Positions 1-8,243 of a stretch of DNA of 64,000 nt are shown one piece after another. Numbering within the stretch: the stretch's first letter is position 1; every line of letters starts with the position of its first letter. The DNA is from Nannocystis punicea (GTDB taxonomy: Bacteria; Myxococcota_A; Polyangia; Nannocystales; Nannocystaceae), in contig NZ_CP114040.1 in the NCBI RefSeq assembly GCF_026965555.1, positions 8,964,001 to 9,028,000 on the forward strand. The letters are read 5' to 3'. The notes under the pieces were generated by a model. It ran no database searches. It was not told the DNA's origin and saw only the letters and a program-made list of their open reading frames with translations. A program made the translations under genes and the position numbers.

Positions 1-790
1 GCTCGAGCTCGCGGTTGCTGCGCTCGAGCTGCTGCATGTAGTCGCGCAGCTGCTGCTCCGCGTAGCGCTTGGCCTCCTCGGCCTGCCGCTCCTGGGTGAC
101 GTTGCGGGTGATCAGCACGACGCCGATCGAGCGGTCGCCCTCCATGATCGGACCGAGGCGGCTGGCGTAGTTCTCCTTGCGGCCGTCGGGGTACATCGCG
201 ACCGTCTCGTACGCGATGAGCTTGCCCGTCTCGCGCACCTCGTCGTAGCGGGCGCGCATCGGCTCCTGCTCCTCCGGCGCGGCGAACGCCAGCATCGGCG
301 TGCCGATCGTCTGGGCCACGGTGAGGCCCGGCGGGACCCGATTCACGCCGTTGAGCACGCCGTGCTCGTCGGTCGTGAAGACGATGTCGTGCATCGTCTC
401 GAACACCGCCGCCAGCCGGCGCCGGGCGTCGTCCCGCTGGTGCCGCAGCTCGTCGAGGTCGGTGAGCTCGCGGACCGCGATCACCAGCAGCTCGAGCGAA
501 CGGTCGCGGCCGCACCGCAGCGTCACCGCGCGATAGCTGGCCCCGGCGCAGCGCAGTCGGCACGTCAGCTCGACGGTGATCCCGTCCTCGTTCGCCCGCT
601 TCAGCCCGGTCGACACCCGCTCCCGGTCGTCGGGATGGACCTGATCGGCCAGCGATTGGCCGAGCAGCTGGGCGCTCGTGCTCTCGAGAAATTGCGCCGC
701 GGCTTGATTGACCACGGCGAGCCGGCCCTCCCTATCAAGGCAGATGAACGGCTCGTGGGCGAGAGCAAACAGCGCAGGATAGTCGGGCAA
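1..790 (-). CDS. PAS-domain sensor protein, C-terminus cut by window edge
   Basis: The frame is open from a TTG at 790 (GAGGGGG lies 5 nt upstream) to the window edge, giving 263 codons of an incomplete protein. The first about 100 residues read as a PAS fold (PALFALAHEPFICLDREGRL, VNQAAAQFLE, VHPDDRERV). A second PAS unit follows after a short charged helix (FETMHDIVFTTDEHGVLNGV, then YPDGRKENYASRLGPIMEGD). A coiled-coil linker begins at the edge (EEAKRYAEQQLRDYMQQLE). This arrangement normally precedes a histidine kinase, GGDEF or further PAS module, but the effector is outside the window. No transmembrane segment is seen, so it is probably a cytoplasmic sensor. It lies downstream of the P450 gene on the same strand, separated by 145 bp, so co-transcription is possible but unproven. 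Confidence 0.8.
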   Translation of the reverse strand, partial: MPDYPALFALAHEPFICLDREGRLAVVNQAAAQFLESTSAQLLGQSLADQVHPDDRERVSTGLKRANEDGITVELTCRLRCAGASYRAVTLRCGRDRSLELLVIAVRELTDLDELRHQRDDARRRLAAVFETMHDIVFTTDEHGVLNGVNRVPPGLTVAQTIGTPMLAFAAPEEQEPMRARYDEVRETGKLIAYETVAMYPDGRKENYASRLGPIMEGDRSIGVVLITRNVTQERQAEEAKRYAEQQLRDYMQQLERSNRELE

Positions 791-935
791 CTAATCCCCC
801 TCGGGTTCCGTCCTCTATACCAGCGTTCCGCGGGGCCGAGAAGCGCCGAACCGACGTACTCGAGTGCGGTGGGTCGCAGCGCCTCAGCGCGCTTGCGACG
901 ACCCTGACCTCCGCCGGCCGCGCGGCTCAGAGCGC

Positions 936-2327
936 TCAGCGACCCGCGCCGCGCAAGCGCGCGTAGATCGGACGATCGGGGTGCACCGTCGCGGTCGGGC
1001 GGATTCCGACGTGCTGATCCGGCAGCACGTCGATTCGAAATCGGGACAGGATCAGGACCAGCGCGGTGCTCAGCTCGTAAATCGCGTAACGCTTGCCGAT
1101 GCACGCGCGCGCCCCCGCACTGAATGGGATGTGTGCATACCGGTGGCGAGCCCGCACCTTCTCCGGCGCGAATCGTTCAGGGCGGAAAGCCTCCGGCTCG
1201 TCCCAGAACGCGGGGTGATGGTGGCAGAAATACGCCGAGAACATGATGAAGCTGCCCGCCGGGATCCGCCGCGCGAGCAGGACGTCGTCCTCGCGCACCT
1301 CCCGAGTCTGCGCCCATATCGGCGGCCGCAGACGCATGACCTCGTCGAAGACCATTCGCGTGTACGTGAGACGATCGAGGTCCTCGATGGTGGGCACGCC
1401 CGTCAGCCCGAGCCCCGCGATCTCTTCGCACACCTTCGCGTACACGTCCGGATGCTGGCCGAGCAGCCAGAACGTCCAGGTGAGGATCAGCGCCGTCGTC
1501 TCGTGGCCGGCGACGTACTGCGTGACGATCTCGTCGCGCAGCTGCCGGTCGCTCATGCCGTCGCCGGTGCCGTCGTCGCGCGCCTCCATCAGCAGCCGCA
1601 GCAGCGTCGGCTGCGACTCGGGCCCGGCCTTCCGCGCGTGACCGATGATGTCGTAGACGATGCCGTCGAGGGTCCGCAGCGCCCGACGAAAGCGCAGATT
1701 CGCCGGCGTCGGCACCGACAGCGGCAGCGCCATCGCCCCCCGGTTCATCCGCTGTCCGGCGATCTCGAGGCTCTCGGTGACCGCCCGCGACGAGGCCCCC
1801 TCGCGATCGCTGAGGTCCATGCCGAAGAGGGTAAAGCCGACGATGCGCTGGGTGAGGTGCATGATCTCCGCGTGCAGATCGAGCACCGCGTCGTCGCGCC
1901 GGCGCGCCTCCCACTCGACGAGCATGTCGTCGACGCAGCGCGCCATCACCGGCACCATTCGCCGCAGGTTGTCCATGTGGAACGCCGGCTGGGTCAGCTT
2001 GCGCTGGCGGACCCAGAAGTCGCCGGTGCTGGTGACGAGGCCGTTGCCGAGCAGCGGACGGATCGGGTCGTAGCCCTTGCCCTTGTAGTAATTGTCGACC
2101 CGCGTGTGGAGGATCCGCTCGATCGCGTCGGGGTGGGCGGTGAAGATGATCCGGCTGCGACCGCCGGTGGGGATCTGGAAGAAATCGCCGTACTCTCGCC
2201 AGCAGCGCTCGACGTACTCGAAGATGCCTTCGCGCAGGATGGCAGGGAGGGCGCCGACCAGCGGATAGCCGGCAGGCCCGGGCAACCGGAGCAGCTGCTC
2301 CGCTCGTGGATGGAGGAGTGTATTCAT
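936..2327 (-). CDS. Cytochrome P450 of the terpenoid operon
   Basis: 463-residue P450. Hallmarks are visible: I-helix AGHETT near residue 274, ExxR as EVMR near 330, and the heme-ligand loop FSAGARACIG with Cys near 410. The N-terminus (LPGPAGYPLVGALP, then GNGLVTSTGDFWVRQRKL) resembles CYP102/CYP4-like or bacterial class E enzymes rather than the short CYP105 type. No membrane anchor is present, so it should be cytosolic. Its ATG at 2327 follows the terpene synthase stop directly, indicating translational coupling, so its likely job is hydroxylating the cyclised terpene. No ferredoxin or reductase gene is adjacent; redox partners must come from elsewhere, possibly the ferredoxin at 41.6 kb. 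The family assignment is firm; the substrate is inferred from the operon. Confidence 0.93.
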   Translation of the reverse strand: MNTLLHPRAEQLLRLPGPAGYPLVGALPAILREGIFEYVERCWREYGDFFQIPTGGRSRIIFTAHPDAIERILHTRVDNYYKGKGYDPIRPLLGNGLVTSTGDFWVRQRKLTQPAFHMDNLRRMVPVMARCVDDMLVEWEARRRDDAVLDLHAEIMHLTQRIVGFTLFGMDLSDREGASSRAVTESLEIAGQRMNRGAMALPLSVPTPANLRFRRALRTLDGIVYDIIGHARKAGPESQPTLLRLLMEARDDGTGDGMSDRQLRDEIVTQYVAGHETTALILTWTFWLLGQHPDVYAKVCEEIAGLGLTGVPTIEDLDRLTYTRMVFDEVMRLRPPIWAQTREVREDDVLLARRIPAGSFIMFSAYFCHHHPAFWDEPEAFRPERFAPEKVRARHRYAHIPFSAGARACIGKRYAIYELSTALVLILSRFRIDVLPDQHVGIRPTATVHPDRPIYARLRGAGR

Positions 2328-2328
2328 G

Positions 2329-3210
2329 TCACCTCGCTAGGTCCGTCTCGAAGCGGAGCGGACCGGTGGCGTACCATCGATGAATGCAACGAACGAGTCG
2401 GGACAGCGTGGCCGCGAACGGATCGCGGGCCCCGAGGCGATCGAGGTTGTGCTGCAAGAGCCGCTCGTAGCCCTGCCGCTGCGCCTCGACGAACGCGCGC
2501 GCCTGCGCGGGCGAGAGGTCGCGCTCCAGCAGGAGGACCGCGTTCGACACGCGCCCGGCGTGCCCCTCGCGGCGCTCCTTCTCGGCACTCTGGAGGTCGT
2601 TGAGCAGCCGCTGCGAGAGGTAGAGGTAGCGCTCGACGTTGGCGATCCGCGGGTCGTCGTGCCGCCGCGGCCGATCGAGCCGGCGCACCAGATAGGCGGC
2701 GGTGAGGATGCTCGGCAAGGTGGTGCTGTGCGCGCCCGTCTCGATGCACTCGACCAGCGAGCGCGCCTCGGCGTCGCGCGACATCCGCTCCTCGGCGAAC
2801 ATGGCCCGGAACACCTTGGCCGAGCCGACGCGGAACCATCGGTGCTCGTCGCGGCTGCCCGCGAGCGGCGCGAGCAGGTCGCACAGGCGCTGAAAGAAGC
2901 GGACCTCCGGCGTGTCGGCGCCGCCGCGCGGCGGCTCGTCCTCGCCGTACGCGATCAGCGTGTCCCAGTCGACCGGCGTCTGCTGCTCGCGCAGGAACTT
3001 GTCGCTGCGATCGTCGAACCAGAACCAGTAGGCGCTGACGAGGGCGATGAGGAACACCTCCTCGCGGCCGTCGACCTGGGGGTCGACGCAGGCCTCGGCG
3101 ACGTACAAGCCGTCGGCCGCGTGGTGCACTGCGAAGTCCTCGAAGTCGGCGGCCCACGCCATGATGCGGGCCAGCAAGACCTGGTCGACGGCGGCGGCGA
3201 TCCGGCTCAT
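2329..3210 (-). CDS. Class I terpene synthase
   Basis: 293-residue class I (ionisation-dependent) terpene cyclase. The Asp-rich Mg-binding motif is DDRSD at residues 66-70, preceded by the aromatic run YWFWF. The NSE motif is NDLQSAEKE at residues 204-212. A C-terminal HRWYATGPLRF matches the product-capping region of bacterial terpene synthases. Enzymes of this family abstract diphosphate with three Mg ions and cyclise the carbocation. The gene starts 1 bp after the class II cyclase stop and ends 1 bp before the P450 start. In such operons the class I enzyme usually acts on the product of the class II enzyme. The length is slightly short for the family (about 300-350), with both metal motifs intact. 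Confidence 0.88.
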   Translation of the reverse strand: MSRIAAAVDQVLLARIMAWAADFEDFAVHHAADGLYVAEACVDPQVDGREEVFLIALVSAYWFWFDDRSDKFLREQQTPVDWDTLIAYGEDEPPRGGADTPEVRFFQRLCDLLAPLAGSRDEHRWFRVGSAKVFRAMFAEERMSRDAEARSLVECIETGAHSTTLPSILTAAYLVRRLDRPRRHDDPRIANVERYLYLSQRLLNDLQSAEKERREGHAGRVSNAVLLLERDLSPAQARAFVEAQRQGYERLLQHNLDRLGARDPFAATLSRLVRCIHRWYATGPLRFETDLAR

Positions 3211-3211
3211 G

Positions 3212-4861
3212 TCACGCGGCTCCTTCCGGCACTGCGGCGACGCGGACCGGCCACGGCCAGTTGCGGCGCAGCGCCGCCCGGATCCCGCCGACCACGAAGG
3301 CCTGGGTGTGGGTGATGAAGTGGCTGAGCAGCGGCCGCGGTCCGAACATGTCCGGAGTGCCAGGCCAGGTCCCGTCGGCCCGCTGGGCGTCGACCAGGTA
3401 TTGCAAGGCCCGATCGACGCGCCCCGGGTGGCGATCGACGATCGCCTGCAGCGCCAGACCGGTCGCGCTCGCAGTGCTCGCCCCGCCGGCCTCCGGCGAC
3501 CAGCCGCCGTCGTCGTTCTGCCGCGCCGCCAGGGCGTCGACGCCGCGGCGCGTCAGCGGGTGGTCCGGCCCGAGCGCGCGCCCGATCTCCGCCACCGCGT
3601 ACGGCACCCCGCGGTACCAGCTGGCCGACCACACGCCGCGCCGCTCGACCTCCTCCGCCAACCATTGCCGCGCCGTCCCCACCGCGAGCCGGTGGCGCCC
3701 GCGATACGCGTCGAGCGCCGACAACACGTGCGCGACGACGTCCTCCACGGGCGGATCGTCGCGGAATTGCCAGGTCCGCCACAGGCCGTTCGCCATCTGC
3801 ACCCGCGCGAGGTAAGCCAGCGCCCGGTCCTTCGTGCGCTCGCCCTGCATGGTGCCGTGCAGCGCCAGCATCACCGCGCCGGTGCTGTCGTTGTCGGATT
3901 CGACGCCCGAGCGGAAGGGCCACCCGCCGTCGACGTTCTGCGTCGCCTGCAAGAAGTCCAGCGCCGGCTGCAGCGCAGTCTGCACGAATGTGGGGTGCCC
4001 GGCGAAAGCGCGGACGATCAGCGAGGTGTCCCAGACGTCGCTGGTACAAAAGCGCCAGCTGCCGTCGGCCTGTTGATGGTCGAGCAGCTGCGATCGAAGC
4101 ACGAACCACGGGTCGGAGGTCGGCGCCGCGATGCACAGGGCGATGTAGGCCAGGGCCGTGCTGATCGGGTTGAAGAAGAAGCCGGAGCGCGGCGCCTGCA
4201 CGTGCACCAGGTCGAAGCCCGCCGCCTCGACCGCGGTCTGCCGACCGGCGCGCGCCTGCAGCAGAATGTGGAGGGCGATCAGCTCGACCTTGCTCCACTG
4301 CTTGTGCTTGGCCTGCGTGCAGCGCTCGTACTCCCGCGCGACCAGCTCCCGCAATTCGTCCTCGGACCGGCGCGCCCGCACCTCGAGCCCGGCGTGCAGG
4401 GCCAGCGTGTGCAGCAGCATCGTCCGGCTGGCCAGCACCGGCCCGTCGAGCTCGGGCGCGGTCAGGTCGACCACCCCGCCGGCGCCGACGAGGATCCGCC
4501 GCAGCGTATCCTCCAATAGAAAGGACACCGGGTGATGATCCTGCGGCGCCGCCGATTCGACCCACGCCCGCGCCCGCGCCACCGCCCGCCGATCGAGCCG
4601 ACCCGGCGTGTGGGCCAGGGCGTACCCCGCCAGCGCGGTCTCGAAGATCCGCCCGTCCGGCGCCACCTCCCACGATCCGTCGGGCCGCTGCAGCGAGATG
4701 CAATGCTCGACCGCCAGGCCCAGGCACGCCGCCACCCGCTCGGCCAGCGGGTGAACGAGCCGCGATGATGATGATGATAATAACCCCTCGCCGTTCCGTT
4801 CGGCGGAAGGAGATTCGTGCCGAATGGCGCTGCCGCGAGGACTCCGCGCTTTTATTGTCAC
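3212..4861 (-). CDS. Class II terpene cyclase (prenyl-diphosphate cyclase, squalene-hopene-cyclase fold)
   Basis: 549 residues starting at GTG 4861. Repeated QW-type motifs (QRPDGSW, QQADGSW, QNVDGGW, QNDDGGW, QRADGTW) mark the alpha/alpha-barrel beta-gamma fold of class II cyclases. The VWDT segment (276-279) aligns with SHC VWDT, and the acid motif that follows aligns with SHC DVDDT but reads DNDST (residues 323-327): the middle catalytic Asp is kept and the third Asp is Ser. The size fits bacterial copalyl-diphosphate-type cyclases rather than SHC (about 630). The likely reaction is protonation-initiated cyclisation of GGPP or FPP, keeping the diphosphate for the class I enzyme encoded 1 bp downstream. 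The first 35 residues are low-complexity (a Ser run encoded by TCA/TCG), so the true start could be later. No prenyl synthase is nearby. Confidence 0.87.
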   Translation of the reverse strand: MTIKARSPRGSAIRHESPSAERNGEGLLSSSSSRLVHPLAERVAACLGLAVEHCISLQRPDGSWEVAPDGRIFETALAGYALAHTPGRLDRRAVARARAWVESAAPQDHHPVSFLLEDTLRRILVGAGGVVDLTAPELDGPVLASRTMLLHTLALHAGLEVRARRSEDELRELVAREYERCTQAKHKQWSKVELIALHILLQARAGRQTAVEAAGFDLVHVQAPRSGFFFNPISTALAYIALCIAAPTSDPWFVLRSQLLDHQQADGSWRFCTSDVWDTSLIVRAFAGHPTFVQTALQPALDFLQATQNVDGGWPFRSGVESDNDSTGAVMLALHGTMQGERTKDRALAYLARVQMANGLWRTWQFRDDPPVEDVVAHVLSALDAYRGRHRLAVGTARQWLAEEVERRGVWSASWYRGVPYAVAEIGRALGPDHPLTRRGVDALAARQNDDGGWSPEAGGASTASATGLALQAIVDRHPGRVDRALQYLVDAQRADGTWPGTPDMFGPRPLLSHFITHTQAFVVGGIRAALRRNWPWPVRVAAVPEGAA

Positions 4862-4869
4862 GTGATTGT

Positions 4870-4899
4870 CCTATCGCATGGGTGGTTCGGAGCTGTCAA
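4870..4899 (-). promoter_or_regulatory. Candidate promoter of the terpenoid operon, possibly leaderless
   Basis: On the minus strand TTGACA (4899-4894) is followed after 18 nt by GATAGG (4875-4870), a weak -10 that matches TATAAT at three positions. A start about 7 nt further would fall within 2-3 nt of the GTG at 4861, which predicts a leaderless transcript. The only Shine-Dalgarno-like sequence (AGGA) overlaps the -10. The surrounding DNA is less GC-rich than the genes. Confidence 0.35.
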
Positions 4900-6040
4900 G
4901 CAATTCGCCTCAGTCGTCGAGCGAGTGCAATGTTTGTTGCGTAACGAGTCCAAACGCTATGCTTCACTCCAGCGCAGCGGCACGGCGAGTCGCATCGACC
5001 CGCCCCACCCTCCGCACACTCTTGATAGTGATCCAAATGTCGCCACGGATCACGTCCCGTCGAACAATTTTTTGTCGTCCCACGAATACAGCGCCAACGC
5101 CGCGCGAGCAGAGAGATTCGCGGTCGCCCGCCACGGGCGTGAACCATGTCCTATGAACAATGTTCGAATGACGTTCATCTGCACCGCGCCGCGATCCGGC
5201 GATTGCTCGGCGAGGCCTCGACGCGGCGGCGCTCGCCCCGCGATGGCAGATGTCGGCTGACGTCATTCATGATGCCAATCCCCGCGGCTGCACCTCCGTC
5301 TACAGGGACTGCCCGATCCTCGCCCGCGAGTCGAATCTCGCCGCAAGCCTCGTGCTCCATGTAGAATGAATCGTCGGGCATCCAGCGGAGCCTGATGCCG
5401 ACTCGGGTTCACCCGCGAGAACCTTTGTCGAGCCCCCGCCCGTCACCCCGTCAGACCTGCCGCAGACCGCCCTGCGAGGCCCGTGAAAATCGCGCACTTT
5501 GCGGGTAGTCGCGGTGCATCCAGGTCGCGAACCACTCGCCGGCGGTCCGCGATCGTACGCCGTTCACAACGGCGGAAGCATTGATCAATCGTACTGTGCG
5601 CATTCACCGTCGGAGGGCCGGCCCGGCCCTGACCGAGTGGGGAGCCGTTCGCTGCTTCCGCACGGTGAGATCTGGGAGCCGGCGAATCGACGGCGGCTCC
5701 CCTTCCGATCCGACCCGGACCTCCGAGGGGGACGCCGGGTGACATCGAGGGAGTCGTCAATCAGGGACTGCGTCGAGCCGGAGGAGTCTGCCGAGGATCG
5801 GCGCAGACCCGGGCGGCGGGGCAGACTGCGAGTACGCCGTCGCAGGTCCGCTCGCGGGGAGGTGCGCCGGCGAGATCGCAACCGCGTCCGTCTGTCGCGC
5901 CCGCGACGGCGTCGCGCGCCGGTCCGCGTGCGAGCGGCGGAACCAACGGCGCCCCGACAAGCTTGCACGCCGCATGACATCTTGGACATGTGCTGCTCGC
6001 TGCGGGCGGCGGTCGGCACGCGCGTGTATCGTCACACGCC
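4900..6040. other. 1.1 kb without a recognisable gene
   Basis: This is the divergent spacer between the terpenoid operon and the antiporter. The first 250 bp are visibly lower in GC than the coding DNA, as expected for a promoter zone. Short open frames exist on both strands (the longest about 200 codons, from 5499), but they are Arg/Pro/Ser-rich translations typical of GC-rich non-coding DNA and carry no motif. I see no RNA gene or repeat here. Confidence 0.5.
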
Positions 6041-8134
6041 ATGGCGGCCGACCTCGTGCACTACGTCCGTGATCTCAGCATCATCCTCGGCACGGCCGCC
6101 GCGACGGGGCTGATCTCCCAGTCTCTGCGACAACCGCCGGTGCTCGGCTACCTGATCGCCGGAATGCTCATCGGCCCGCACGTGCCGGGCATCGTGCTCG
6201 GCGGGCCCGACAGCCTCGAGATGACCCAGGACCTGTCGGAGTTCGGGGTCATCCTGCTGATGTTCAGCGTCGGGCTCGAGTTCAGCCTGCGAAAGATCGC
6301 CCGCATCGGCCCGGGCGCGGGCCTGACCGCGGTGTTCGAGATCGGGCTGATGATGACTCTGGGGTTTTTGGTCAGCGCGCTGCTCGGCTGGAGCACGATC
6401 GAGAGCCTGTTCCTCGCCGGTTGCATCTGCAGCTCGTCGACCATGATCGCCGCCAAGGCCTTCGAGGAGCGGAAGCTCCGCGGCGGGTTCGTCGAGCTGA
6501 CGTTCGCCATCCTGGTGTTCGACGACATGACGACCATCCTGGTGTTCGCGGTGCTGACCGCGATCGCGTCCGGGGCAGGCCTGGGGCCGGGGGAGTTCGC
6601 GCTGTCGGTCGGCCAGCTGTTCGGCTTCTTGCTCGCCCTGCTCGCCGGCGGCCTGTTCGTGGTGCCGCGCGCGCTGCGGGCGGTGGTCCGACGCGAGCGC
6701 GACGAGCTGACGCTGCTCGCCGCGATCGCGGCCTGCTTCGGGATGGCGTCGCTGGCGGCGATGGCCGGCTACTCGGTGGCGCTGGGGGCCTTCATCGCCG
6801 GGATCCTGGTGTCGGAGTCGGGCGAGGGCGGGCGGATCGAGCCGCTGGTGCTGCCGGTCCGCAACATCTTCGCGGCGATCTTCTTCGTCGCCATCGGCAT
6901 GCAGATCGATCCGCTGCAGATCGTCGCCAACTGGCCGCTGGTGCTGATCTTCACCGCGGTGGTGCTGGTCGGCAAGGTCCTCGGCGTGTCCCTCGGCGCG
7001 TTCCTGTCGGGCAACGGCTTCAAGGCGTCGGTGCGCGCCGGCATGAGCTGCGCGCACAACGGCGAGTTCTCGTTCATCATGGCCTCGTTCGCCATCTCGA
7101 AGGGGATCCTCGGCGACTTCGTGTTCCCGGTGGCCGTCGGGGTGTCGGTGCTGACGCAGCTGACCGCGCCGATGATGATCGGCCGCTCGGAGTCGGTGGC
7201 GCTCGCGCTCGAGCAGCGGCTGCCGGCGAAGCTGCAGACGTTCATCACGTTCTACCAGTCGTGGATCGAGCAATTGCGCTCGGCGCCCCGCACAGTCTCG
7301 GTGTGGTCGCAGATCCGCGGCGACGCGGTGGTGCTGGCGCTCGACGCGGCGCTGCTGTGGGCCGTGCTCGCCGGCTCGAACCTGGTCCACTGGTGGGTCG
7401 TCACCGAGCTCACCGAGCGGTTCACGCTGCCGCCGTGGCTGGTCGAGTTGACGTGGCTCGGCGGCACGCTGCTGCTCGCGGCGATCTTCCTGCTCGGCGT
7501 GCTCCGGCGCGCGGCGGCGCTGGCCCGCAGGCTGGCCGAGATCGTGATCCCGGTCCGCGGCGGCAAGCTCGACCTCGGCTCCGCGCCGCGCCGCGTGTTC
7601 GTGGTGGCGCTCGAGCTGGCGCTCTGCCTGGTGGTCGGTCTGCCGCTGGTCGCGCTGGTCCAGCCGTTCCTGCCGCTGAGCTCGGCGCCGCTGGCGTTGC
7701 TGGTGGTGGTCGTCGCCCTGATGATCAGCGGGTGGCGAAACATCGCGCACCTGCAGGGGCACGTGCGTGCCGGCACCGAGCTGATCGTCGAGGTGCTGGC
7801 GAAGCAGAGCCGCGAGGGCGACGCGACGGTCCAGGCCTCGCTCGACGACGTCCAGGCGTTGCTGCCGGGGTTCCCGGACATGACTCCGGTGCGGCTGCAG
7901 GACGGGAGCGCGGCGGTCGGCCTGACCCTGGCGCAGATCAACCTGCGCGTGCGCACCGGGGCGACGGTGCTGGCGCTCAGCCGCGACGGCGCCGGCGCCG
8001 AGGTGCCGTCCCCGCGAGACACGCTGCGCCCGGGCGACATCCTGACGTTGACGGGCTCGGAGGCGGCGATCGCCGTGGCGAGGACGCTGCTCCACGAGGG
8101 CCCGGCGGCCGACCCCGTGCAGGTCGAATCATAG
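6041..8134 (+). CDS. CPA2-family cation:proton antiporter with C-terminal RCK_C domain
   Basis: About 697 residues. The N-terminal about 400 residues are a Na+/H+-exchanger-type membrane domain (KefB/KefC/RosB group), with starting motif LRQPPVLGYLIAGMLIGPH, then LMFSVGLEFSL and the ion-site neighbourhood AILVFDDMTTILVFAVL. Two or three extra hydrophobic segments follow (residues about 450-590). The C-terminus is a TrkA-C/RCK_C domain (GLTLAQINLRVRTGATVLALSRDG, LRPGDILTLTGSEAAI). The nucleotide-binding TrkA-N domain found in KefC is absent. The start is placed at ATG 6041 (MAADLVHYVRDLS); the frame is open 17 codons further upstream but that part is not protein-like. Probable role: K+ or Na+ efflux and pH homeostasis in the inner membrane. 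It ends convergent with an SDR gene. Confidence 0.9.
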   Translation: MAADLVHYVRDLSIILGTAAATGLISQSLRQPPVLGYLIAGMLIGPHVPGIVLGGPDSLEMTQDLSEFGVILLMFSVGLEFSLRKIARIGPGAGLTAVFEIGLMMTLGFLVSALLGWSTIESLFLAGCICSSSTMIAAKAFEERKLRGGFVELTFAILVFDDMTTILVFAVLTAIASGAGLGPGEFALSVGQLFGFLLALLAGGLFVVPRALRAVVRRERDELTLLAAIAACFGMASLAAMAGYSVALGAFIAGILVSESGEGGRIEPLVLPVRNIFAAIFFVAIGMQIDPLQIVANWPLVLIFTAVVLVGKVLGVSLGAFLSGNGFKASVRAGMSCAHNGEFSFIMASFAISKGILGDFVFPVAVGVSVLTQLTAPMMIGRSESVALALEQRLPAKLQTFITFYQSWIEQLRSAPRTVSVWSQIRGDAVVLALDAALLWAVLAGSNLVHWWVVTELTERFTLPPWLVELTWLGGTLLLAAIFLLGVLRRAAALARRLAEIVIPVRGGKLDLGSAPRRVFVVALELALCLVVGLPLVALVQPFLPLSSAPLALLVVVVALMISGWRNIAHLQGHVRAGTELIVEVLAKQSREGDATVQASLDDVQALLPGFPDMTPVRLQDGSAAVGLTLAQINLRVRTGATVLALSRDGAGAEVPSPRDTLRPGDILTLTGSEAAIAVARTLLHEGPAADPVQVES

Positions 8135-8170
8135 GACTCTTTACAAGTCGGCGTCGCGGCGCTTCGGCGC

Positions 8171-8192
8171 GCGATTCCTATGAGGGAATCGC
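8171..8192. terminator. Hairpin between convergent genes
   Basis: A perfect 8-bp stem GCGATTCC/GGAATCGC with loop TATGAG lies between the antiporter stop and the SDR stop. There is no T-tract on either side, so it may serve as a bidirectional 3'-end structure or Rho-assisted terminator rather than a classical intrinsic terminator. Confidence 0.5.
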
Positions 8193-8243
8193 CGTGGCGA
8201 GCCGTACCGCCGAATGTCGACAGTCCGACACGACCGGCGCAGC

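Noticed and set aside
5499-6113. Plus-strand frame of about 200 codons before the antiporter
   Set aside because: Composition is Arg/Pro-dominated with no hydrophobic core pattern, and it overlaps the antiporter start.
6032-8095. Long open frame antisense to the antiporter (over 680 codons)
   Set aside because: The translation is Arg/Gln/His/Asp-rich low-complexity sequence, the mirror of GC-rich codon bias; the plus-strand frame has clear family motifs.
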